Positions 22,855 to 32,868 of a DNA stretch of 64,000 nucleotides are shown here, piece by piece; the stretch's first letter is position 1, and every line of letters starts with the position of its first letter. The notes under the pieces were generated by a model, which saw only the letters and a list, made by a program, of their open reading frames with translations, was not told the DNA's origin and made no database searches. A program made the position numbers and the translations under genes. Location: the NCBI GenBank assembly GCA_033002965.1, contig JAURVB010014522.1, positions 1 to 64,000 of the forward strand, written 5' to 3'. This DNA is from Piper betle (lineage: Eukaryota > Streptophyta > Magnoliopsida > Piperales > Piperaceae).

Positions 22855-25118
22855 GTACGCCCTCACCTTAGCCGACCACAACTCACCGTTGCTGCCTCCG
22901 GCAACTGGCTGTCACCGCCGGCCAATGGTGCTCCGACTATGTCTAACTACCTTCATCATTGTAACCTTCGGACGACAGTTACAGCCATCATCTCCCTCCT
23001 CACAGCACCGGCAACAGTGGTCGTCGCCGCAATCGTGAGTAATCGTCAACATAGGTATAAAGATTTAATTTTTATTTCATTTTATATGTGATTGACCATC
23101 ATCAGCGTGTACATCCTTTTAGTAATATTCATATATTTGATTTTGTACTAATTTTATGGTTTTGAAATTATGTTGTTGTAATTATGAGAAATAATTGATT
23201 AGTTAATTAAAAATATGTGCATATCTATATTGATGTTAATTAAGGTTAACATTTAATAAACTAATAAACTATATTGATGTTAATTAAGGTTAATTGATTA
23301 GTTTAATTAAAAATAATTAAACTGGCGAATTACACATCTAATTCTAATAATTAAATTGTTATGATTGAGTATTAGTTTGATTATTAAGAAGGATTATGAT
23401 CATTATCTACTTAGTAGATATGTTTAAATTACATAGTAACAAAGTTGTTATGTTGATGACATGATCACCAAGGAATATAAATTTATATGACATGATTGTT
23501 AGGATTTGTTGGATTGATCAGGATAAGCATGTTTAGCCTAATGTTGTTTGATTTATCCATCATCTCATTCATGCATCATATGAGAGTACATGGGCATTAA
23601 AATTTAGTCATGTTTGTGTAGGTTCGGTATAGGAGCTCACTACATAGGCGTGATACCCCGTTGGGAGCTTCTACCAGGTCCGTTTAGGACTCGTACTCTT
23701 GATTGTCTATCTATTCTATTGTTTCTTTGGATTGTATGTTGTAGGATATTTTAAGTGGTGATTTATCAAACCCCACCTAACATAGGTCATTTTAGCAAAC
23801 TGTTTTCCGGAAATTAATAACCCTTGAGGATGAGATCCCTTGAGTTGGATTTTGAAAACAAGATCCACCACAAGTTGCCTTCGAGCCTAAATTATTAAAT
23901 CCCTTCCTAGGCCTATATAAGATTTTATCGAGTTTTTAGTGAGACGAGAGATGGTGAAACCGACTCACACGTACCATGAGCGGGTGCACATATTAGGCAC
24001 AGCAGGCTCTGGATTAGTGAGAGGATTGTTCCATTCCCAAAGGATCCTAACAACCCGTGTTTTGAGTTCTTCGCACCCGGAGAAACATAGGGTTTACGAG
24101 TACTATTTAGAACAGCACACGTCCGGACATGTGGTTCAAAGGGTACTAAAGGCGATTGCCTGAAAGTACTCGGTCTTCATGTTTGAGGCTAGGAGAAATA
24201 TGGAGGATCGGAGAGGGTTTAGGATATACTAGTAGTCCAGAAGGATCAGAAGAGAAATGAAAAAATGCTGAGAGAGGCTTCAGAACATTAAGTTTGGGAT
24301 CCCATCCAGGCTGTAGCTTGGTGGCTCCTCAGTAGTTACCCTTATGTGAGTTCTGTTGGAGTATATGCTTATTTTTCTTTTGATGAGAGTTTGCTCTCAT
24401 AGACAGTTTGATACTAGTTATTTTTTGGACCAGTGACAGCCGTTGCTAATGCTTTTCTATTATATATGTAGGTGAGCATCAGACACAACAAGATATGTCA
24501 GAGTTGACGAATGAGCAGTAACATCCTTGCACACACATGCCTGGTGATAGGACGTGTAATTGTGATGCTGGTCAATGTGTGAAACTTATTATGAAATATT
24601 TTGATGATGTTTAATGCATGGCAAATATGTTCTATGAATGAAGTAGGTAATTTTGAAGTTACTAAACTTCCAACTATGGGAAATGAGTAGTAGATGACTC
24701 AAGACTCAGCCAGGGATCATGACTTGGAAAATGATGTGATGTTATGATATATTTAGCTATCTATATTATATATATATATGTTGTGATATGATGATGTACA
24801 GGGTGGCTTCTTCATTGCACTTTTAAGGAAACCCTGTCCGCCTATTTATAGGATTTTTATAATATTTAATTCGATTACGGTGTGATTTTGATTTTGGTGT
24901 GATTCTTTTATTCATCATCATATCATTTACGTAGCGTCCTGCTAGGTTGTGCATTTCATACATTCATTGTGGTATGCTTTTCAACTTATGACGCTTAGAA
25001 TAAATCATTTCTGCTTAAGTTCGGGTTGACAAAATTAATTGAATTGAGATTCAGTTTGGTCCCCAGTAACATTTCCATTTCGGTTAATAACAAACCAGAT
25101 TTGGGGTATTACAAATAA

Positions 25119-25262
25119 AGTGAGCCAATTTTGTCAAGCTATCAACAACAACCAATATTGCATCCATCTGACATCTAGAAGGGGCTAGATGTGTGGCGAA
25201 ATCACATGTGATACAATCCAACTTACACTCTAGCAGTGGTAAGGGTTGCAATAACCTACCTA
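25119..25262 (-). pseudogene. Ty3/gypsy integrase, right part, split by nested LTRs
   Basis: The minus strand reads [19 protein letters not shown] (with the first catalytic Asp), then [12 protein letters not shown] and LTKLAHFI. The sequence then continues in frame across the removed insertion to PIHMTYPMSTLVKLYQDQ at 18886 and below. It shares wording with the G2 integrase at 41395. It directly abuts LTR sequence at 25263, so gag, protease and RT have been deleted. Confidence 0.85.
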
Positions 25263-28200
25263 CTCTTCAAGCTACCCAGATTGGAACGTGATATTATAAT
25301 CTTCAAGCTATTCATTAAACTATCACGTGCGTACATTATGGAAGTGGATGTTAACCCTCCAAGGAGGCTTAAGACAGACACCTTACAAAGATTTCATAAA
25401 ATGTGACAGATTCATTCCACATATGACGGATCTTACACTTAGAGTTCTTATATGCGCACCCCTAGCCACAAAAGTGGTAGCACCTTCCCTACGATTATGA
25501 GTTGTGACTTCAAGAATGTGATGATCACTCCAAAGTACAAAAGAAGCGCACCCCCTCCCTAGTTAAGAGGTTGAGCTTTAAAGATGCGGATGCATGATCT
25601 GGTTCTTATACTTAGTTAGAACCTTAAAGATAGATATACTTATTCTTATGATGGTGTTGAACTTAACTCGCGTCGCACAAGGGTCGTGGTTACCTGGTCC
25701 ACATACCCGTGAAATGCAAGTAAATTAACCCAAGGCCAAAAGCTAAGGCAACAAACCCTAACATTCAGACTTCACGTGGGTTCTTTGAGCAGTATGAACC
25801 ATGAGTTCTTCCTACCCACATTTTTCTGTACTCACACATACCTACATCAAATACATTTCATGTACCTGAAATAACTCCTCATTATGTTCCAGAACTTTGA
25901 GGTTTATATACCCTACAGACAACAACTATTAGTCTTTGGCCCCAAGTTTAACCACTCCACTACGAAGTAATAATATGGAAACGATAATTTAAACACAAGC
26001 ACAACCAACATATCATAACCAATCTAGAATTCATACATAAGTCATCCCATAAAAGTTCTTTCCCACAAATACTATCATCTCATAAAAAGTCCATAACATA
26101 ACAAATGCAACAAAAAGGGCACCACTGAACCACTGATCCTAGCACCTAGGCTGACCAATGCCATGGGACCTCACCTGTATACATATAGGAAAAACATTAG
26201 TTTAATTACTGGTCCAAAATAACTACCTGTAAAAGCAATATTGACAAATGGTATTCCATCACCCACAGGAACTTAGAAACTTTAGAAAGTGCCTGACTTG
26301 GTAGTAAGCAATATGAATCGAATGGGCTTACTGGACAATTTTTTGGAAGGTGCTAACAATGTCCAAATAGGTCAAAATTTGGATGGGTGGGCCCTTACAC
26401 TCTAAGGTTCACAGGTAAATTCCACTATGGCTGGACAATGAGCCAATCAAGGAGAACAAGGCCCATTAAACTTGGACCTAAGATGCTAGAACACTGTTCC
26501 TTGGCTGCACACCAATTTTGTAACTATTTGTTCATGAACTAGAGGACTCAAAATGAGCTTGGGTTAGTGGACCTATTTATCTAACACACATAGCTTATTA
26601 CCAATAAGATTTAGGCCCAATTTACTTTGTAAATAGGCCTAAGTGGATTTTACAAGTTCGATCATTGGATAGGTTATTTTTAAAGGTATCTAAACCCTTA
26701 CAATTTAGAAATTCACAAATACAATCTGGAACCTGCCTAAATGGCCCCAAATTTTGTTACAGTGCTACCGAAACATAGGGTAAGGTGTGGACCAAGTTTC
26801 ACTCAAATCCAAGACCATGAACTTATTTTAAGGTAATTTACAACTGGAATGAAAAAACTAGGGTTTTCACCCTTCATTTTACACTGTCCAAGTAAACATC
26901 TCCAAAACATACTTAGATGATTTTTACCTATTTCCAAAATTTTTATATTTTAGTTAGACACTTATTTGAGTGACATATATTTTTACCAGATTTTATTAGC
27001 TTAAAATTGGTGGTTTAACATATAACACAATCACTGATCATGTTCATAGTTCATAAACAACATAGGAATATAAGGCGTAGTAATTATGGGTGATGTTCAA
27101 GATTATTTAGTGGCTAGATTAGGCTTAAAATTTTACCAAGAACTCCTAACATCACCATGAAACACTTGGAATTTTGTGCATCGATAGATTTTATAAGGTC
27201 AGAGAGTAAAAGTCGGAGAAAGGGGAGCTTATGTTACTATAACAGTGAAAGTTGCCACCTTTCCTCAATTTTCACCCTCATACATGCACATTCTAGGTCA
27301 TGGTAGGTAAACTACCTAAAACAAAAGTTGTAGATATACATGTTCTGAGTTCAACAAAATAAGAATCATGAAAATTTAACATTATAGTGCCAAGATATGA
27401 TTTTTATACCGAAATAGTACACGCCAGTGACTTACATGCATTATAAAAAGCATATCTATTTATTTGCATGATCAAATAAGATACATGAGTACTCAAAATG
27501 ATCCTAAAAAGTAGATATTCATGCTAAATATGACATAAAAGCAAAACAAGATAAACATGCTAGAGATAAACATCAAACGGCGAGCAATAGAGGCAGTACA
27601 AACTTGAAACTAATGAGGGAAGACTAGGGAGAGGTCTTTTGAGGTATCCAACCTCAAAACCTACTACCCTAGGAGGTTAGAAACGTGGAGGAAGGTAATT
27701 TGATCTACAAGGAGGAAGAAAAGGGTCAAGGAGAGGAGAAGAAGGTTGTTGGAGATGAGGAGGAAGGAGAAATGGTGAGAAGGTGAGGGATGTGATGAGT
27801 TTTATTAAAAATGTTGGCTTCGTGATGTCATAGGTATGGGTGTCATACCTAAAGGGGTATGGGTTATAAAGAGGTATGAGATTATTTGGTGATGTCATAA
27901 GTATGGGTGTCATACCTAAAGCGGTATGGGTTGGATAAAGAGGTATGAGCTGCCTTGGTGATGTCATAGGTATGGGTGTCATAGCTAAAGAGGTATGGTT
28001 TGATTAGATAAAGAGATATGGGTTGAGTTCGCTAAAGAGGTATGGGTTGGGTTACCCAAAACCCAAAAACCCAAAAACCTAGGAATTTTACCCTAAAATG
28101 ATCAAACCTACCTCAGGAATTGCACTGCAGGTCCCAAATGGGGGTTAGGACAGTCCAAAAGGTTATCAAACACACGGTAAGCCCACAAAACACACGTGAG

Positions 28201-28429
28201 GGTCACAATCGTAACATCTAACTATAAACGACTCGACTAGACCAAAAATGAAAAAGTTTGGGGTGCTGAATCCAAACAGGCATACCGAGCGCCAAACGAG
28301 GCTAAGGCCATGTAAACTTACACCATGTCATACACGAACTACAACAAGAAAAGTCGGACCCTACTAATACGATTCAGGTAACAACCAAACTTACAGTAAA
28401 ACCCTCAGAAGGACGGCTTGGGTTTTACA
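25263..28429 (-). repeat. G2 LTR, 5' LTR of the minus-strand element (3.17 kb, end trimmed)
   Basis: Read from 28429 it begins TGTAAAACCCAAGCCGTCC, and it is homologous to 38963-40692 and 42665-44400 through its first two thirds. Its last third matches 31130-31908 and 45715-46800 instead. The expected ...GGTGTTACA end is missing: about 25 bases were lost at the junction with integrase (25263). It holds the GGTATG/CATACC minisatellite at about 27800-28060. Confidence 0.78.
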
Positions 28430-29197
28430 AGTAGGGAAGGGAGAAGTCGATTAGAGGATGAGGAGGAATTGGCCAAACTGTAGTGGCCAGAGGCAATGAT
28501 TGGCAACCAGTGGCGGCACTCCAACAACAAGGTGGTGGCGATGAGCAACAAATGGAGGAAGGAGAGGATGGAGAAGAAGGGGTAGCTGAGGTGGATGCTT
28601 AGGAGGTGAGGGAGGGTGGATGGTGATGTGGTGGCCGGCAGGGGTCTGGCCAGCGGCATTCTCTGGTGACTGTCAAAAATAGGGAGGTTTTGGGGGGTCA
28701 ATCGTTGGGGCTTGGGAAAAGGTCAGGGAAACAATATAACATCCAGGGTATTTTTGTAATTAAAATTTGACTCACCCTTGACTGGAGTAAATAATACCAA
28801 ATAAATTCCAAAAAATACAAAATAAAATATAATAATAAAATGCCATAAAATAAAATAATAATGTCCTAACTTGAATGACATATTCTAAGCCTACTAACCT
28901 ACCTAGAAAATAATAACAAACGCATCCTAATGCGATGAGCGACCTAATTCTAATTCTATGGTCTACTAAAAATAAAATAAAAACTAGGCATACTCACATA
29001 TACTCTGATGATAACTCATTCTTCTATTGCAATAATGATGTTATCATCATATAATTGGGTAAACATGGCCCTCATGTTTCATAACACACAACCTGCCTCG
29101 ACTCAACACGTGTGTTGCAAAATTGACTCGACTGAAAATAACAGTCGAACCGATTGGTTTCGATTATAAAACCCTGAATTGAGTTGTGGGTTTTACA
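28430..29197 (-). repeat. G5 LTR fragment
   Basis: Read on the minus strand from 29197 it begins TGTAAAACCCACAACTC and matches 18892-19660, including a polypyrimidine/GC-rich part (28440-28735). The left part is cut where the G2 element starts (28429), consistent with the G2 element having inserted into it. Confidence 0.7.
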
Positions 29198-31129
29198 TAA
29201 TGTGTGTATATCTACTCTCATAATTAGTACAACAACCAAGTCTGCATGTAGTTTCAATTACTTGCAAATTGTAATTCTTAATTGCCTATATTTTTTTACT
29301 TTGTCCACAAAGACGTGAGGACGCTTCCATGTAGCAATTTCTCTAATTCTTGGATAAGTTTCCAACGACTTTTCATAAAGAGGTTTGCCTACACAAAATA
29401 AGATTTTGAAGAGAGAGAGAAGGACTCAAAGATAACTAAACGTTTCGTATTATTGTAATTTTGTAACTTGCATACATAAGTTTGTAATAATCATATCTTG
29501 GAGTTAACTTTTTTTTGGAATTGACATTTACGTGAACACTATTTCCATATCTTCGAGTATTAGTTTGAAGGATTTTTCTGAGTACCTTGAATATCACTTT
29601 ATATTTTTGAAACAATTTTTTGCAAGATAAGTACGTAGTACAGTTAAGTTAAATTTGTAGTATATGTATGCCGATGAAAAGTTCACCGGCATAGGAAATA
29701 GTGACTAGTAATATCGACATATTAGTTATTCTCTAATACCTTATTTAATCCGCATTACATGCTTAAAACATCTTGTATGGTTAGATATACCTCTATATTT
29801 GTCAATGACATACTATGTACTCAGTAAAAGCAATGCTGACATATTTGTAATCCAAAGCCAAGTTTTACAACCTATATATTACATATCATATCAATAGATG
29901 TCCAGCTTGACAACTTACTTACAAGTAAATTAATGAAGAGAAACATTGTCATACTATCACAACCATTTAAAAAAGAGGAGTGGTTTTCCTATTGATAAGG
30001 AAACTTAATGTAGTGGAGGATAATGATGAGGAACATGTGTTGCCAAGGTGATGCATCGATTGATATGATATATGTGTGTCACGCCAGTCACATTTGTCAA
30101 ATGCAACCTCTCCATCTTTGCTTCTTCAACTCATCTTCTTCATCTTTGCTTCTCCTTTTCAATATATAAATCATGACCATGTGTGTCACGCCAGTCACAT
30201 ATTCATTCAATGTGACATTCAAATCTTCGTTACTGTCGATGGCATGTAAGAACTTCTCCATTAGAGATAGGGACAGGAACGTCTTAAGACTCATATCATA
30301 GTCTTTCCGGTGGAGAGCCAACTTCATTAATACCATACTCAGCAATGTCGAATATGATGTTTACCTGTGCACTAGCATACTAGTATGCCGATAAAAGTCA
30401 AAGCGACATATAAATGTCATTATATAGCACCAACACTCTAGTATCTTTCTTCACAACATACATGGTAGTCACTTCAACTCTTTTTCTACACATACACACC
30501 TCCCAAACAACATACAAATGCGACTATGCAGCACCAACACTCTATTATCTTTCTTCTCAACATACCATGTTATTCACTTCAACTTTTTTTACACATATAC
30601 ACCTTCCAATCGATTCTACCCAACCCCATCTTCCTCTATCTACTTAATCCCACGACCACCAAACAACATGCATCATCACCCACAAGACTCCACCCAACCA
30701 CCCCTACCATCAGTTGTTCATAACACCATGACCACAAACCGTACAACCTCCCTTACCCACTTCCAAACCGTAAACAACAAGCTATGTAAAACAAAGGTGC
30801 TCCGCTAATCTCTATTATTAATACCAACACACTTTTTCATTCTCAAATAAGGAACCTCAGACAAAGCATCTGATGATAGCCAATAATGATGAAGGAATGA
30901 GAATTGAGGAAGAAGGGGGAGAAGAAGGAAGCAAGAGGGATGACGAGGCAAAAGAGAAGACAACCACAATTTTTCTAGCGTGAACGATGACATGGACCTA
31001 AGCCATTCAATTTGGTCACTCACATTATATTCATACTTTCTCTCAGTCTGCACAACCCATGACCCTATCATTGATTTTAATTCACTTTATTAATTCCCTA
31101 GTAAAGGGCACACTTAATCATGTGCACGT
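29198..31129. other. Intergenic, AT-rich, no gene recognised; short tandem duplications
   Basis: No frame longer than about 96 codons and none with a recognisable domain. It contains two local duplications: a 23-base segment GTGTGTCACGCCAGTCACAT at about 30073 and 30182, and a 104-base repeat at 30412-30607. An inverted repeat TATGCCG...CGGCATA lies near 29668-29694. It may hold the ends of a decayed DNA transposon, but none can be named. Confidence 0.5.
30412..30607 (+). repeat. Tandem duplication, two units of about 104 bases
   Basis: Units start AAATGTCATTATATAGCACC (30412) and AAATGCGACTATGCAGCACC (30516), and stay alignable to ACACATAYACACCT. They differ by about 15 changes and small indels, so this is an old duplication. 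Confidence 0.8.
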
Positions 31130-31908
31130 TGTAACACCTAAATTCAGCCCGTAGGGACGGACCGAATCATGATATTATAATTTTGAAACTACTAGTTAGG
31201 ATATCATGTATAGATTTTACGAAAGCAAATCTCAACCCTCCGTGGAGGCTTAAGATATACACCAAGCTTCGTTTTCATAAAATGCGTGCAGAGTTCGTAC
31301 TTCAAAGGCTGATCACAGACTTAGAAGAATCATATATGAACACCCCCAGCCATAACAGAGGCAGAACCTCCCTACGACTATTAAGAGTGAGTTTAAAAAT
31401 GTAATGATCACTCCCAACTGTATAAGAATCATACCCCGCTACACTTTTGAGGTTGCATATTATTGTGTATATCACATTCTTACTACTTAGTTCAAATGAT
31501 TGGCTTACGTCTTTTTATTAGTTACATGTAGATGATGTGAGTATTTAAGAAAAGGTCATGATTATTTTTTCTACATACCCTATAAGAGCAATAATTAAAG
31601 CGTTAGAGAAATTGCATAGCATCATTGAATATCTGGGCATTAAACCATAATACCCGGACTTCACGTGTGTTTTCAACTGTGTAAATCGTAAGCTCCACAC
31701 ACTGGGAGTCAAGCAAATACCATCCTACGTCTAAAACACAATTAAACTCGACGCATAGGGAGTTAAGTAGAGATGAAGCAAAGGGAGAGTCTTACCGACC
31801 AGGATGAGTAAAGCTCCATATTCTAGTCTATGAGTTCACCCGCGATACCAAGCACGAAGATGGAACTGAATAAGAATCGGATTATAATGGCATGCAAAAC
31901 AAGGCAAA
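31130..31908 (-). repeat. G2-type LTR end fragment
   Basis: The plus strand begins TGTAACACCTAAATTCAGCC, the reverse complement of a ...GGTGTTACA LTR end. It matches 45715-46560 and part of 25263-25900. It is truncated on the right by an oppositely oriented LTR piece. Confidence 0.7.
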
Positions 31909-32055
31909 TGTAAAACTCAGGCTATCCACCCAAGGGTTTTTACTTTCGGTTCTATTATTACTTGAATCGAATTAGTAGGGTCCAACCCTTGTTATCGTGG
32001 TTCATATATGATATACTGTAAATTGCCCACCTTAACCTCCTTCGGCGTTCAATAT
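31909..32055 (+). repeat. G2 LTR start fragment
   Basis: TGTAAAACTCAGGCTATCC... matches the first 145 bases of the LTRs at 38963 and 42665, then breaks off at about 32056. It lies about 410 bases beyond the RopGEF stop codon. Confidence 0.75.
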
Positions 32056-32077
32056 GCTCCTGATGGAGATGCTCTTG

Positions 32078-32119
32078 CGTCCCCATCATTGATCCTTGGG
32101 AAGATCAATGATGGGGGCG
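32078..32119. other. Perfect-stem inverted repeat (17 pairs, 8-base loop)
   Basis: The left arm is 32078-32094 and the right arm 32103-32119, with one G-T pair and no mismatch. The core is CCCCATCATTGATC and its complement around the loop CTTGGGAA. It lies about 350 bases past the RopGEF stop, on its transcribed side. It could be part of a long 3' UTR, a small foldback element or a small-RNA precursor arm; none is established. Confidence 0.6.
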
Positions 32120-32466
32120 TGAGGTGTACCTATTTGGAGGAGCCAACGGTTGTAAAATTATAATAGTAACTTAGGCATACGACAAAACATACACATTTTG
32201 CGACAGGAAGGTGAGTTAATTTGAAGTTCCAGCTCCAGCAACTCGGTAAAATTAATTATAATAGAATTGCTGAATTGGGTTCATTGAAATTCATCATCCC
32301 CCTGACAGGACGTAGACACATATCACGGATCTACGCAACATCATGATTTATATATACGGCGAAATGGAGAACTTACACTCATCCACTTTCTATACATAAT
32401 TAATAACATTTGTTAAGGCCAATATCTTTGGCAACCACTGGAACCTTCATCACGTTTAATCTAACT

Positions 32467-32868
32467 TTAATCTCGCTCTGGAGTATCACCGACATCTCTC
32501 CTTGTGTTCAAACTTCCAGCGTACAACCATGCTGTTTCTACCTCAGTCCCATTCTTCTTGACCACAAGATTGCCCTTGCCAAGCTCATGTTGGGATATTT
32601 TAGGTCTAGTAACCGGCGATGAGCAAAATGCAGGTGTAGGAAATGGAGATGAGTACGGACCATTTTGCATCAAGAAAAGGCTAGGTGACATCTTCTTTTG
32701 CAGAGGAAGACCCCCAAACCCTCCCCGTGAGAATAATGAAACTGACTCAACTGCACACCTCCGAGTGGCATCATCTACATATATCACATCATCAATTCTT
32801 GCCATAATGTTGAATGCCAAACTCTCCATAACCCTGGAGTAGCTTTCTAGAATCGATTGCCCAACATC
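32467..32868 (-). CDS. RopGEF exon 5
   Basis: Starts [19 protein letters not shown], covers the end of PRONE ([13 protein letters not shown]) and the C-terminal tail with serine/proline stretches, and ends at TPERD and a TAA stop. It is open throughout. Confidence 0.93.
   Translation of the reverse strand, partial: DVGQSILESYSRVMESLAFNIMARIDDVIYVDDATRRCAVESVSLFSRGGFGGLPLQKKMSPSLFLMQNGPYSSPFPTPAFCSSPVTRPKISQHELGKGNLVVKKNGTEVETAWLYAGSLNTRRDVGDTPERD

Larger units (their letters stand above)
18892..25113 (+). mobile_element. Solo LTR (family G5), itself split by a G4 solo LTR
   Basis: The outer LTR runs TGTAAAACCCGTGATTCG... (18892) to ...GGGGTATTACA (25113). It is interrupted by 19802-22854, leaving about 3.16 kb of its own sequence. 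The flanking 5-mers are GATAA (18887-18891) and AATAA (25114-25118), a target duplication with one change. The flanks are two halves of one integrase, which confirms the insertion. There is no internal region, so it is a solo LTR left by LTR-LTR recombination. Its first 450 bases match the minus-strand copy ending at 29197. Confidence 0.85.

Noticed and set aside
28405..28701. 98-codon minus-strand frame near the G2 LTR edge
   Set aside because: It crosses an LTR junction and is a Ser/Leu-rich translation of a polypyrimidine LTR tract.
32078..32119. Rho-independent terminator or microRNA gene call for the hairpin
   Set aside because: No bacterial context and no U-tract; the stem is shorter than typical plant microRNA precursors, so only an inverted repeat is reported.
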